NCBI GenBank assembly: GCA_030686995.1
Contig: CM060708.1
Span: 186,802,749-186,866,748, forward strand
Reading direction: 5' to 3'
Source: Artemisia argyi
Taxonomy: Eukaryota; Streptophyta; Magnoliopsida; Asterales; Asteraceae
Length of the DNA: 64,000 nucleotides
The position numbers and the translations under genes are program-made. Positions 20,797 through 32,737 of this stretch are shown one piece after another. How positions within the stretch are numbered: the first letter of the stretch is position 1; every line of letters begins with the position of its first letter. The notes under the pieces are model-generated. The model saw only the letters and a program-made list of their open reading frames with translations, made no database searches and was not told the DNA's origin.

Positions 20797-22668
20797 TTAA
20801 AAGAATTTATCCATCTGGTGATTAGCTTTTTCACGGAGCTTTTGTTCACTCAAGCGTGAGGGGTAAGGAATAGAGGAGGTATAAGGTCTGGACTGAGGTG
20901 TTTCAACTGGAATATCATTGGGTTCAAAAACAACTCTAGGTTTTGGTTTGGGTTTCGGGACAACATGAGGTGGGACGTCTTGGGTACCTCCCTTATGAGT
21001 AGGAAGTACTTCGTCCTTATTTACCTCGACGTTATTTTCCACTACCTTGGGAGAAGAAGAAGAAGGGGTAGTGGGAACAGTAGGTCCATCATATGAAACT
21101 CTGCTCCTGGTCGTGATCGCCTTTGCATCGCCCCTCGGGTTTGCGATCGTGTTGCTCGGAAGTTTTCCAGAGCCCGAGGGTTGTTCATTTAAAGATTTCT
21201 TAATTTCAGAAATCTGGCTGACCAACAACCTGTTTGTCTCTTCTTGAGTTTTCATGAACTGCTTTAACAACTCATCGGATGATGGTTGTGGAGCTGGGAG
21301 AATGGCTTGTGTTTGGTTAGGGAAATTTTGGACATGGTTATTTTGATTATAACCTTGTTGTGGCTGAAAATTCCCTTGATTTGGATTACCATTTCCCTGA
21401 AAATGATTTCCGGGGTTGAAATTGTTTCTGTTAAAGTTTCCTTGATTGTGGAAACCTTGATTCTGTCCAGGATGGAAATTCCCTTGGTTTTGATGACCTT
21501 GGTTCATTCGTGGTTGGTTTTGGTTTCTGTTTTGCAAATTTGGGTTTTGATTAAACCCGGGTGGTCCCATATGTGTGTTAGCACGGTAACTTGGTTCCAT
21601 TTGAGGACGGTATTGATTACCTCCCTGATTTGTAGTACCGGCTAGGGCATTGGCTTCAGAAGGACTACCATCGGTGGCAGTACAATTGTAGTAAGCATGT
21701 GGGCCACCACAAGTGACACAAACTTCCACTTTTTTAACTTCAGCATGTGAAGGGTTTTGTGTGAAAGTGATTTTTTTTTGGTTTGAGATAACCAAAGCTT
21801 GAATTGCGTCCGTGAGTTTGTCTATCTTAGCATCGGTGCTAGAAGTACTCACGGGCGATGAAGTAGAAGGACCAGCACTCACTTGAGAGTTATATGGTTT
21901 TGTGCGTGTAGTGCGGACTTTGGACTTATTTTCAATGATTTCTAAAGCTTCTTTTGTGGTTTTGCTCAAAAAATTACCTCCCGCGGAGGCATTGAGAGAA
22001 TCTTGGTCAGATTGACTCACAACATTATAAAACGTGTCAATTTGCATTAATTCAGTGAAACCATGATGAGGACATCGACGAAGCAATTCTTTGAAACGAT
22101 CCCAAGCGTCACCAAACGATTCATCAAACCTTTGAGTAAATTTGATGATTTCATTTTTAAGACTTGTCGTTCTGGACGGGGGAAAAAATTCGTTTACAAA
22201 TTTGGTAACTAAATCTTCCCATGAGTGTATTGAACGAGGAGGTTGTTTTTCCAGCCAAATCCGGGCTGCTCCCTCAAGAGAAAATGGGAAAAGAAGAAGT
22301 TTTACTGCTTCGGAAGGGACGTTCTTGTATTTGATGGTTGAAGTAATTTTATTAAACCATCGAATATGAGCATGGGGATCATCCCTCTCAAAACCATAAA
22401 ATTGGCTTGAAGTTACTAGATTTAGTAACCCGGTTTTGAGCTCAAAGTATTCAGCCACGATGGCTGGGACAACAATAGCGTCTCCGTAACCCTCAATGGG
22501 TGCTTGGAGAAGCTCATTCATCGGACGGTCTTCCGCCATGATAACTTTCTTAGGTGAAACAGCACGTTCCTCAGATACGGCTGTTGGGGCAGAACGTCTA
22601 CGGCCTCTTCGAGGAATTCTGACAAGCTCACGTAAAGGGCTTGTTGACCTAGAAGAACGAGTGCGCAT
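20797..22668 (-). CDS. Athila Gag, 623 codons
   Basis: Gag forms the virus-like particle and binds element RNA. It starts with a basic Ser/Arg leader (MRTRSSRSTSPLRELVR). The retrotransposon gag domain lies near residues 75-230 (WFNKITSTIKYKNVP, LLFPFSLEGAARIWLE, FVNEFFPPSRTTSLKN). A short zinc knuckle CVTCGGPHAYYNC is near residue 318, followed by an Asn/Gln/Gly-rich stretch (about 340-460). The frame is uninterrupted to a TAA (20797-20799). Pol continues in the same frame right after it, so the stop is either read through or is a nonsense mutation in a former fusion. The leader between the primer-binding site and the ATG is 142 bp. Confidence 0.88.
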   Translation of the reverse strand: MRTRSSRSTSPLRELVRIPRRGRRRSAPTAVSEERAVSPKKVIMAEDRPMNELLQAPIEGYGDAIVVPAIVAEYFELKTGLLNLVTSSQFYGFERDDPHAHIRWFNKITSTIKYKNVPSEAVKLLLFPFSLEGAARIWLEKQPPRSIHSWEDLVTKFVNEFFPPSRTTSLKNEIIKFTQRFDESFGDAWDRFKELLRRCPHHGFTELMQIDTFYNVVSQSDQDSLNASAGGNFLSKTTKEALEIIENKSKVRTTRTKPYNSQVSAGPSTSSPVSTSSTDAKIDKLTDAIQALVISNQKKITFTQNPSHAEVKKVEVCVTCGGPHAYYNCTATDGSPSEANALAGTTNQGGNQYRPQMEPSYRANTHMGPPGFNQNPNLQNRNQNQPRMNQGHQNQGNFHPGQNQGFHNQGNFNRNNFNPGNHFQGNGNPNQGNFQPQQGYNQNNHVQNFPNQTQAILPAPQPSSDELLKQFMKTQEETNRLLVSQISEIKKSLNEQPSGSGKLPSNTIANPRGDAKAITTRSRVSYDGPTVPTTPSSSSPKVVENNVEVNKDEVLPTHKGGTQDVPPHVVPKPKPKPRVVFEPNDIPVETPQSRPYTSSIPYPSRLSEQKLREKANHQMDKFF

Positions 22669-22810
22669 GCACTAGAGACGACTCTAAGAATCCTTAGAGT
22701 GACGGGAAATTACAAATAGAAAATAAAATATGAACAAAAAGATGATATATAACAAAGTGTGAAAATTCAAACTCACAGATATTTCAAAAAGTCGTAATAC
22801 GCAGCACACC

Positions 22811-22828
22811 TCCCCGGCAGCGGCGCCA
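22811..22828 (-). other. Athila primer-binding site (tRNA-Asp type)
   Basis: The minus strand reads TGGCGCCGCTGCCGGGGA, five bases after the 5' LTR end. It complements the 3' end of plant tRNA-Asp (CCCCGGCAACGGCGCCA) with one mismatch. tRNA-Asp priming is known for Athila. Confidence 0.85.
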
Positions 22829-22833
22829 AATTT

Positions 22834-25800
22834 TGATTGGTGCTAAACAGTCAGATAATATCAACCAAGTAATAATCAACAAGTCAAACAGCCTAAACCA
22901 ATACTCCGGTGAGTTTAGTGTTTCCCCGGATCGTTAGATCCCAACGAGATGTGAAATCTGAAATAAAACGACTTCGAGATCAGGTGAATTGAACAGGAAA
23001 AGGGTTTAAGTGATTTGTACTACTGAAATATAAGAGTGAATAGCTTTAATAAGCTATATCAACTAATACGTGAAATCAGATAAGTACAAGTGAAAAAGGG
23101 ACTGAAAACGTAAACGTTTACTAATTAAACGTAAACAAAAACAACTTTAACTGATAGTAGGATTTTATAAGCCTTAGGGGCTTAAATGCAAATTTAATAA
23201 ATTTAAAATATTTATTTTATAATTAAAAACTATTTAAATAATTATTTTTATTTAATTACTATTATTAATTATTTAATAATTAACTAATAATTATGAAAAT
23301 GTGAAATAAGTCTAGAAAGTTAAAATTAAAATTTCTAAAAATCTAAAATATTATAAAACTTATTTTAAAATTAAAATTATATTTTTCACACTATTTATCT
23401 ATTTATTATTAATTATTTATTATTTATTTATTATTATATTGATTAACTTATTTATAATTACTAAAAAGACTTAAATAATTATGAAAATTTTTATATATCT
23501 AATTAACCATCATAGGAATCCTGAAAAATTATAAAAAGTTTATATTCTGTATTTTTAATTTAATTTACTAATTATTATTATATTTATTGATTAATATCTA
23601 ATTAAACTAATTAAATTATGAAAACTAGTAAATGAACAGTATAAATCACAATAAAATTTATAAAATTATTTTATGACTTATAAAAGCTAATAAAAATATA
23701 AAATATAGGTGTTACCTTATAAAAATATATTATGCTATTTAATTCTTATTTATTATTTAATTATTAAATAAACTAATATTAATTCTAAATAACACTAGAT
23801 GAAAAAAGAAAATTCTGGAAAAATTTATAAAATTACTTTAATATATAAGAGATTTAATAAAAATATATAATAGCAGAAGTGCTTATAAATAAGCTAAAAA
23901 GAAAATTAAATAGATAATTTCTATTAAATAGAAGCTATCACTATAATTAAGTTTGTCTTTTTCTGGTTTTTCTTTTATAAATCTAATAAAATACTTAAAA
24001 TATGAAACTTTAATAAAGGAAAATAATTTATAATCACAGAATAAGCACTAAGAGTGCTTATTATCCAAACAGTTGACTTTTTGTTGACTTTACTAAGAAA
24101 TAAGCTCAACTGAGCTTGTGTGGGGTCCACAAGGTAAAACCTGGTTCCTATAAGTGATGTGAACTTAAATGAGCAAGATTATGTAAAATAAGCAGGTTCA
24201 ATAAGCTATAACCAACAAATAAGCACTTGCTTATTTCAATTCTAAGACAGAATTGGGACAAGGTTCCAAGTTAATTTAAGGTGGGGCCCAGCGGTCAAAT
24301 GGTCAAACAAAAGATCAATGGTTCAAGTCTGGTAGGAGGGGGGTTGTAAGAACCTATTTATGGGGTGTGGGACCCACTGAGTCAACCACAATGGACAACC
24401 AAAGTTGGGTGGGTGGACTGAGGTCTGAGTGCACAGGTAAAATTGGTGACTTGTGAGCTAATGTGGGGACCATACAATGGATCAGGGATCCAAATTTAAA
24501 CTTGAAATATGAAGATAAGCAGTATGGCTTCCTAATAAGTCAATAATCAAGACCTAACTCTCATTGATAAGCCAAATAAGCTTGTTTGAAAATGAGCATA
24601 CAATCTGATTACTCAGTATACTCAGATGAAATGTACTAACTAAAAGGCTTGAGTGCTATGTCTGAATAAGCTCAAAATGACAAATTAAGCTTTGAACTAG
24701 CAATATGGCTTATTGGGGTATCCAAAAAGCTAAATTTCACACTCTGGTTTCCACTAATGTGCTTTGGAGATACCCTGAAAGTTGGTTGGGTGGCTTGGGT
24801 ATGCTGAGACAGGGCAATCACCTTGCCCTACAGCTCAGTTCAAGGGGCATTTTTGTCCAATACACAAAAATATGCAAACTATGAAATTAACAAGTTCAGC
24901 TGGTAGGGTTTACTCACAACAATTTTCAGATCCCAAATCAGAACACACAAATCATGAAAATTCTTGCTAATTTGGTGAAAATCTGACTAAACACTTTTGA
25001 CTTTTTAGAGAAAACTAGGACAGTTGACTTTTATGAACTTATGATTAATCTAACAATCTAATAATGTTATACTAAGATGAAATAACACCAAATTTAGCTA
25101 AAATACCTAAAGATGAACTGATATGAAGGTTTTTGGATCCTAGATGACCAACAGTTGACTGTTATGAAGATTAATTGATCATTTTGACTTTTTAACTAAT
25201 TACCTATGGTTTTTATTACTTGACAGTACTAATAAAACCTAAATAGACTTACCTAGATTATAAACAACAACAAACTTGGCCTAATGCTCAGTAGAACAAT
25301 CTGAGCCAAACACTCTTTAAAAGTTGTATATTGATGATTTTCAAGGTAAAACAAAGTTCTAATCCATAAAACTGATTCCAAATACTATACTATGATTAAT
25401 TAAAATCAAATGAACATGAATCAACCTTACCACAAGCTTACAACTCAGATTTGCTAATTGTGAGTTTTCCACTGTGAGAATTTTTTATTTTAAGTACAAA
25501 TGATATCTGATTAATAAGCTATATATATTAAGCTTTATATCATCTTAACAACAATACATAAGCATGAAAACACAGAGACCTAAGCAAATTAAGTATGTAA
25601 ATAGTAGTATGAAATATTGATATGAAAACTTACAAAATGGATGAAACTGTGAACATTGGAACCATGAACCAAGATCAATTTATGTGACTCCCATGAGTCT
25701 CTAAACCATAATCCAAGCTGCTTCCTTTCCAAAATTACTCTAAATCAGAATTCAAACCAATTTTTGGTAAAGTTTGACTTTTATTGACCAAGTTGTGTTT

Positions 25801-27337
25801 TGTGAGTTTTAGTAATTAAGCTATTTTTTTAAGATATCTAGAAGCACTTATGAACTTCTGGGAGCTTATATGAGCTTATTTAATCCTTATAATCCACTGT
25901 AAACAACAACTAAGACATATGATATTTTTGAGTAAAAAGAAAATTTGCAAACTTGAGAATTATACATGAAACTTGAAGTTTATTATTACCAAAGATTTAA
26001 AACACACTGATGTTCAGATATTACAACTTAAAAAGATTAAAGATACAAAGAAAACTTGAAATTAAGCTAATCGACATTCATTATTTTAAATTAAAACTAG
26101 ATATCTTCCACATTGCTTCTCTCCTCTATATAGATGACCAAAATGTATCTCCCCACGTTCCTTGCTCTTTCCCATATCAATTAGAGACCATTGGATCAGT
26201 CAAAGGCATTTTAGCCGTTTGATCATTTTGGCGGGAAATACGGGAAAAGGGTAACTTGCAGCCTCTTTTTATCAATTAAGGGAATTTGGGAGTTTATGTG
26301 AGGTGTCTAGATAAACTTGGGAGATTTTTGGGTCAAGTTGGTGTACTATGAAGAAAACAGAGGTTAAAGTTGGGTTTGGAGGGAAAAAAATGTGTGAAGT
26401 GCATTTATTGTGGATGGGATAGGTGTAGGGTGGTGGAAGGGAGTTGGTAGTGAGCTGTAGTGGTGAGGTGGAGGTGCAAGGTGGCTGAAACCACCCTGGT
26501 TTCAGGTTTGGGGGGGTTTGTGAGGACGATGAACAGTGGAAAGCGGGGGTGGTGGTATTTTGACCGTTTGACCCGGTTTTAATAACTAAGGGGTGTTGGG
26601 TGGGCTTATGTTTGGGCCTGGGTTGGACTGGATCTGGATTTGGTGTTGGGTTTTTATTTTTAATAGGGTCCGGTTGGTTTTTAGCTTAGAAAATCACAAG
26701 GACCAAATGTGTAATATAGGTAAAGTTGAGGGGCTTGTTTGTGATTTTTCTAAACTTCAAATAAGGACTAAACCTGCAATTAACCATTAGTACAAGGACC
26801 ACAAGTATAAATTTTATTATTTTAAACCTCAGGGACCAAATCTGCCAATTCCACAAACTCCAGGGACCAAACCTGTAATTTTCTGAAAGTTGAAGGGTTT
26901 ATTTTGTAACTTCTCAAAAGTTATCATAAAGACCAATTTTGTCAATTTAGAATAGTATAAGGTTTATTTTTATTATTTTCTTATTTTTTAAAACCTTAGG
27001 GACTATTTTTGACACTTTTCAAAGTTGAGGGACCAAAGTTGTAAATATGTGATTTTCAACTTTAAAGGACTATTTCTTACAACTTATGAATCCCAAGGAC
27101 CTTTATGACATTTGTACAAGTTTTGATTTACCAGGGACTAGTTTTGCCAATTTTCCAAAGTTCAGGGACTGAAACTGTAAATTATGTGAAATGTTTTGTT
27201 TTTCATCAGTTTTCAATCCTTATGCATAAAAACACAATCCAGGGATAATTTTATGTATTTTAAGGCATTCCTGTGTGTTTTCATATGTTTTTGCAGCTTA
27301 AATGTAACAGAAATGATGAGTATTTACACACTCATCA
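22834..27337 (-). repeat. Athila 5' LTR (4504 bp)
   Basis: Pair of 11511-16007, bounded on the right by the target duplication ATGAG (27338-27342). Its last 2.9 kb (from 24457) is the first part of the 5.4-kb tandem unit, so this LTR is complete and is the source of the two truncated LTR copies at 29850 and 35250. Confidence 0.92.
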
Positions 27338-27593
27338 ATGAGTGAACCAATCATGGACCTATAAAGATGAACATTCACAGCCTCATCTTGTTCATTTGGA
27401 TTCTTAAGCTTGGGTGGTTCATATGGTGTGGTAGCAGTCCTCAAAAGTTCAAAGTCAAACTTTTTCAAAATATCTTTAACATATTTTTCTTGATGAATAA
27501 AGATTCCTTCAGGTTGTTGTTTGACTTGCAGTCCTAAGAAAAAGGTTAACTCTCCCATTGCACTCATTTGAAATTCACCTTTCATCAAATCTT
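27338..27593 (-). pseudogene. Copia RT fragment, array unit 1
   Basis: Matches 54174-54430 of the main copia (MKGEFQMSAMGELTFFLGLQ, KKFDFELLRTATTPYEPP). It continues the segment ending at 11507 once Athila is removed. On its 5' side it joins the 440-codon gene: identity stops at 27593, inside AAAGATTTGATG, far short of the YVDD motif. It is the real remnant; the copies in units 2 and 3 are duplicates. Confidence 0.88.
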
Positions 27594-28907
27594 TAATAAT
27601 TCCTTCAGCTTACCCTCCAACTTCTTAACTCTTCCAATAAAAGTCAGAACAGCACTGCTAAGATTCTTTTTGGTGATGTTCAGATCATTCTCCAATTTGT
27701 CCACCTTTAATACATACCTGTTCAACAAAACTGATACAGAAGTGAGAGTAATAGGACCTTCAGCTCCACCAACAGGGATATCTGTGGTATTGGGAGCATC
27801 ATTGGTCCTATGAGGAGAATTATCTAAATTTACATTTACATCTACATTTACATGATCCTCAAAGTGAGGTCTCAAAGGGCTGAGAGAAGGAAGTCTTGTA
27901 AATTGTGGTGAATTTACTGGTTGGTCAAAGCCTAAATTCTCATTGAGCTCATGCTCAGGAGAATTGATATCCATTGGTGAAGGTATAGGAGAGGGTGGTG
28001 GCTGAACATCAGAAGCAACTGAAGCATTAGCATCAGGAGCATCTTCAGTTCTGTTAGGAAAATCCTCTGGTGCTGGAGCATCAGGGGAATCCTGACCACC
28101 AGCAGCTATATCAGCTGCATCTCCATCAGGGGGATTGCCCTCAGGGGCATCAGCAGCTATATCAGCAGCTACTCCACCAGGCAACATGGCTGGAAGTAAG
28201 GGTCTTTGTTCACCATTAAAGTTAATTTTCATTTGAGAAAACAACTTTTTAGATAAACCCTTAACAGGCAAGTGAGTGGGGTCATTGGTCTGAATGTCCA
28301 AAATGATTTGAAGAAATCTAGGATACATTAGATATTTAAGTTTTGTATCCTTAACATTTTCAAGCATAGCATTAAAGATATACCTAGAAAAGTTAAATGT
28401 ACTTCCATGAGAGAGACACACAATGGCAAGAGCAATATCTGTAGAAAACTGATCCCATTCACTAGATTTAGAACCCATGCACTGAAGCAATGTATGTGTC
28501 AAGAACCTCCATTTTGGACAAAATAGATTCTTGTACCATGTTTTCCCATCACCACTATACCCAGCAGCCTGAAGCCCTCTAAGGATCTCACTCTTAGGCA
28601 AATCAGTCACCCCTCCTTCATCATCCAACTGTAGTTTGGTCCTGACCAAAGACTCAGTAACCATAAATTCTTCCTCATCTATTTCAGCAACAATCTCTGC
28701 TGATCCATCTTCAGCAGTTCTTGTTTGTGCCGTATTCCAAATTTGTACAACAAGAGATTCATGAATAACCTCCGGGTATTGGAGCAGAGCATATCGAATC
28801 TTAAACCTTTGAAGAAATTCAATCATGCCCAAATAATCTTCATCACCCTTTCCACGACCAAGAAAGGCATGTTTGTTATGATCAGCTTTGAAATATAGTT
28901 CGGCCAT
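27585..28907 (-). CDS. Copia accessory gene, 440 codons, array unit 1
   Basis: A globular N-terminus (residues 1-230) starts MAELYFKADHNKHAFLGRGK and has motifs IRYALLQYPEVIHESLVVQIW, WRFLTHTLLQCMGSKSS and FNFSRYIFNAMLENV. Next come an Ala/Asp/Pro-rich disordered stretch (about 230-390) and a heptad-repeat coiled coil (about 393-440). It resembles ORFs found after copia pol in Asteraceae, some labelled 'synaptobrevin, longin-like' in databases (recalled; function unproven). The last two codons and TGA come from fused RT sequence, so the natural C-terminus is probably lost. A TATA lies about 60 bp upstream. Relative to unit 3 it carries E for G in KSSEWDQF. Confidence 0.8.
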   Translation of the reverse strand: MAELYFKADHNKHAFLGRGKGDEDYLGMIEFLQRFKIRYALLQYPEVIHESLVVQIWNTAQTRTAEDGSAEIVAEIDEEEFMVTESLVRTKLQLDDEGGVTDLPKSEILRGLQAAGYSGDGKTWYKNLFCPKWRFLTHTLLQCMGSKSSEWDQFSTDIALAIVCLSHGSTFNFSRYIFNAMLENVKDTKLKYLMYPRFLQIILDIQTNDPTHLPVKGLSKKLFSQMKINFNGEQRPLLPAMLPGGVAADIAADAPEGNPPDGDAADIAAGGQDSPDAPAPEDFPNRTEDAPDANASVASDVQPPPSPIPSPMDINSPEHELNENLGFDQPVNSPQFTRLPSLSPLRPHFEDHVNVDVNVNLDNSPHRTNDAPNTTDIPVGGAEGPITLTSVSVLLNRYVLKVDKLENDLNITKKNLSSAVLTFIGRVKKLEGKLKELLKI

Positions 28908-29418
28908 TAATTGAGAATTGGAAATTAGGTTTAGAAGTTCTGAAAGATGTTGAAATGGTTTTGAAAAATATATAGTGAGAGGGAATCAGTTAATTTGGGA
29001 GTGGGATATGCATGTCGTTGGGTAATATGGAAGTTACCAAACGTGGAATGAAACTGATGTGAATTATTGGAAAGAAATCCTTGACCAATAATCGACTAAG
29101 ACAAATCCCAATTAACTGACTCCTCCGTAGAAACCAAATCAAACGGCTGAAAAAAAATGGTCAATCCGTAGAAAATAGTCAAACATTGACTATGGTCAAC
29201 AGATCCATCCGTAGCATCACTCAGCAGAATCTACTCTTCAGTGGAAACCAAATATCTTTAACAAAGATCTTTTAATTCAAAATTCAAAGATCCCTCGCAT
29301 TAATGGTAATAAAGACACGCGGTTTGGGAATCTTATAAATAAAGACTAATTATTCCCAAATCTTCTCAACTTCATATCAAATTCCTAATTATCATATCGC
29401 CAACCAAAAATTATATTC
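28908..29418. promoter_or_regulatory. Divergent promoter region, array unit 1
   Basis: 511 bp between start codons pointing outwards. A TATA for the 440-codon gene is the minus-strand CTATATATTT (28966-28975). A TATA for gene 1 is CTTATAAATA (29332-29341). Between them are several W-box cores: TTGACC near 29081, GGTCAA near 29159, and an inverted pair TTGACTATGGTCAA near 29187. CCGTAGA or CCGTAGC occurs three times, a motif also present in the copia LTR U3 (minus-strand TTTCTACGGA). Motif calls are by eye. Confidence 0.6.
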
Positions 29419-29892
29419 ATGGCTTCCAATCAACCCATCATCAACCTTGCTTCAGAATCATCAGATACTTCTGACTCATTAACATCTCCACCACCATGGA
29501 ATATGCCAACTCGTCCTCGTGGTCTTACAAAGGAACAAGCGAAGAAGAAGAAACATGATGCGCCCGCACCAAGTTCATCATCATCTGAAGATCTTCCACC
29601 CTTTCCCTCTGAGATTGATGATCCTAATTATCAGAGAGAATTGGAGAGAAAGTGGAATAAGTTGGAGAGGGCAAACAGATCTCCCAATCCTGAGGAGTCT
29701 CTGATCTTCTTCACTTCTTCGGATGAGGAATCTGATGATAATGATGCACTATACAACCCTACAACCCCTGAGAAACCTCAGTCATCTCGTCCAAGAAAAA
29801 TAAAATTGAATTCCCCATTGCCAAAGACCAGAAAGGTTGTGCTAGGTTTGCTAATGTGGGGACCATACAATGGATCAGGGATCCAAATTTAA
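29419..29892 (+). pseudogene. Gene 1 copy truncated at a tandem junction, unit 1
   Basis: 157 codons starting MASNQPIINLASESSDTSDS. The first 144 or so match gene 1 at 40218. Codons after VVLGL (from 29850) are read from Athila LTR and give a chimeric tail. The body is acidic and serine-rich with a basic patch GLTKEQAKKKKHD, predicted disordered. The original C-terminus is missing, so it is a truncated duplicate, although the promoter and start are intact. Confidence 0.8.
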
Positions 29893-32737
29893 ACTTGAAA
29901 TATGAAGATAAGCAGTATGGCTTCCTAATAAGTCAATAATCAAGACCTAACTCTCATTGATAAGCCAAATAAGCTTGTTTGAAAATGAGCATACAATCTG
30001 ATTACTCAGTATACTCAGATGAAATGTACTAACTAAAAGGCTTGAGTGCTATGTCTGAATAAGCTCAAAATGACAAATTAAGCTTTGAACTAGCAATATG
30101 GCTTATTGGGGTATCCAAAAAGCTAAATTTCACACTCTGGTTTCCACTAATGTGCTTTGGAGATACCCTGAAAGTTGGTTGGGTGGCTTGGGTATGCTGA
30201 GACAGGGCAATCACCTTGCCCTGCAGCTCAGTTCAAGGGGCATTTTTGTCCAATAAACAAAATCACAAAAATATGCAAACTATGAAATTAACAAGTTCAG
30301 CTGGTAGGGTTTACTCACAACAATTTTCAGATCCCAAATCAGAACACACAAATCATGAAAATTCTTGCTAATTTGGTGAAAATCTGACTAAACACTTTTG
30401 ACTTTTTAGAGAAAACTAGGACAGTTGACTTTTATGAACTTATGATTAATCTAACAATCTAATAATGTTATACTAAGATGAAATAACACCAAATTTAGCT
30501 AAAATACCTAAAGATGAACTGATATGAAGGTTTTTGGATCCTAGATGACCAACAGTTGACTGTTATGAAGATTAATTGATCATTTTGACTTTTTAACTAA
30601 TTACCTATGGTTTTTATTACTTGACAGTACTAATAAAACCTAAATAGACTTACCTAGATTATAAACAACAACAAACTTGGCCTAATGCTCAGTAGAACAA
30701 TCTGAGCCAAACACTCTTTAAAAGTTGTATATTGATGATTTTCAAGGTAAAACAAAGTTCTAATCCATAAAACTGATTCCAAATACTATACTATGATTAA
30801 TTAAAATCAAATGAACATGAATCAACCTTACCACAAGCTTACAACTCAGATTTGCTAATTGTGAGTTTTCCACTGTGAGAATTTTTTATTTTAAGTACAA
30901 ATGATATCTGATTAATAAGCTATATATATTAAGCTTTATATCATCTTAACAACAATACATAAGCATGAAAACACAGAGACCTAAGAAAATTAAGTATGTA
31001 AATAGTAGTATGAAATATTGATATGAAAACTTACAAAATGGATGAAACTGTGAACATTGGAACCATGAACCAAGATCAATTTATGTGACTCCCATGAGTC
31101 TCTAAACCATAATCCAAGCTGCTTCCTTTCCAAAATTACTCTAAATCAGAATTCAAACCAATTTTTGGTAAAGTTTGACTTTTATTGACCAAGTTGTGTT
31201 TTGTGAGTTTTAGTAATTAAGCTATTTTTTTAAGATATCTAGAAGCACTTATGAACTTCTGGGAGCTTATATGAGCTTATTTAATCCTTATAATCCACTG
31301 TAAACAACAACTAAGACATATGATATTTTTGAGTAAAAAGAAAATTTGCAAACTTGAGAATTATACATGAAACTTGAAGTTTATTATTACCAAAGATTTA
31401 AAACACACTGATGTTCAGATATTACAACTTAAAAAGATTAAAGATACAAAGAAAACTTGAAATTAAGCTAATCGACATTCATTATTTTAAATTAAAACTA
31501 GATATCTTCCACATTGCTTCTCTCCTCTATATAGATGACCAAAATGTATCTCCCCACGTTCCTTGCTCTTTCCCATATCAATTAGAGACCATTGGATCAG
31601 TCAAAGGCATTTTAGCCGTTTGATCATTTTGGCGGGAAATACGGGAAAGGGTAACTTGCAGCCTCTTTTTATCAATTAAGGGAATTTGGGAGTTTATGTG
31701 AGGTGTCTAGATAAACTTGGGAGATTTTTGGGTCAAGTTGGTGTACTATGAAGAAAACAGAGGTTAAAGTTGGGTTTGGAGGGAAAAAAATGAGTGAAGT
31801 GCATTTATTGTGGATGGGATAGGTGTAGGGTGGTGGAAGGGAGTTGGTAGTGAGCTGTAGTGGTGAGGTGGAGGTGCAAGGTGGCTGAAACCACCCTGGT
31901 TTCAGGTTTGGGGGGGTTTGTGAGGACGATGAACAGTGGAAAGCGGGGGTGGTGGTATTTTGACCGTTTGACCCGGTTTTAATAACTAAGGGGTGTTGGG
32001 TGGGCTTATGTTTGGGCCTGGGTTGGACTGGATCTGGATTTGGTGTTGGGTTTTTATTTTTAATAGGGTCCGGTTGGTTTTTAGCTTAGAAAATCACAAG
32101 GACCAAATGTGTAATATAGGTAAAGTTGAGGGGCTTGTTTGTGATTTTTCTAAACTTCAAATAAGGACTAAACCTGCAATTAACCATTAGTACAAGGACC
32201 ACAAGTATAAATTTTATTATTTTAAACCTCAGGGACCAAATCTGCCAATTCCACAAACTCCAGGGACCAAACCTGTAATTTTCTGAAAGTTGAAGGGTTT
32301 ATTTTGTAACTTCTCAAAAGTTATCATAAAGACCAATTTTGTCAATTTAGAATAGTATAAGGTTTATTTTTATTATTTTCTTATTTTTTAAAACCTTAGG
32401 GACTATTTTTGACACTTTTCAAAGTTGAGGGACCAAAGTTGTAAATATGTGATTTTCAACTTTAAAGGACTATTTCTTACAACTTATGAATCCCAAGGAC
32501 CTTTATGACATTTGTACAAGTTTTGATTTACCAGGGACTAGTTTTGCCAATTTTCCAAAGTTCAGGGACTGAAACTGTAAATTATGTGAAATGTTTTGTT
32601 TTTCATCAGTTTTCAATCCTTATGCATAAAAACACAATCCAGGGATAATTTTATGTATTTTAAGGCATTCCTGTGTGTTTTCATATGTTTTTGCAGCTTA
32701 AATGTAACAGAAATGATGAGTATTTACACACTCATCA
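29850..32737 (-). repeat. Truncated Athila LTR, array unit 2
   Basis: 2.9-kb copy of 24457-27337 lacking the LTR's left part. Ends at CTCATCA (32737), followed by ATGAG. It carries CCAATAAACAAAATCAC near 30250, whereas unit 1 has a short deletion at this site. Confidence 0.9.

Larger units (their letters stand above)
11511..27337 (-). mobile_element. Complete Athila-lineage Ty3/gypsy element, 15.8 kb
   Basis: Two LTRs of about 4.5 kb (11511-16007; 22834-27337) are flanked by the target duplication ATGAG (11506-11510; 27338-27342). Both LTRs start TGATTGG and end CTCATCA on the plus strand. The primer-binding site matches plant tRNA-Asp, as is usual for Athila. Gag-pol is one reading frame with a single stop at the gag/pol border and one frameshift in integrase. 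No env-like ORF was seen between integrase and 3' LTR. The near-identical LTRs imply recent insertion. The target is the duplicated RT segment of the host copia. Confidence 0.93.
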
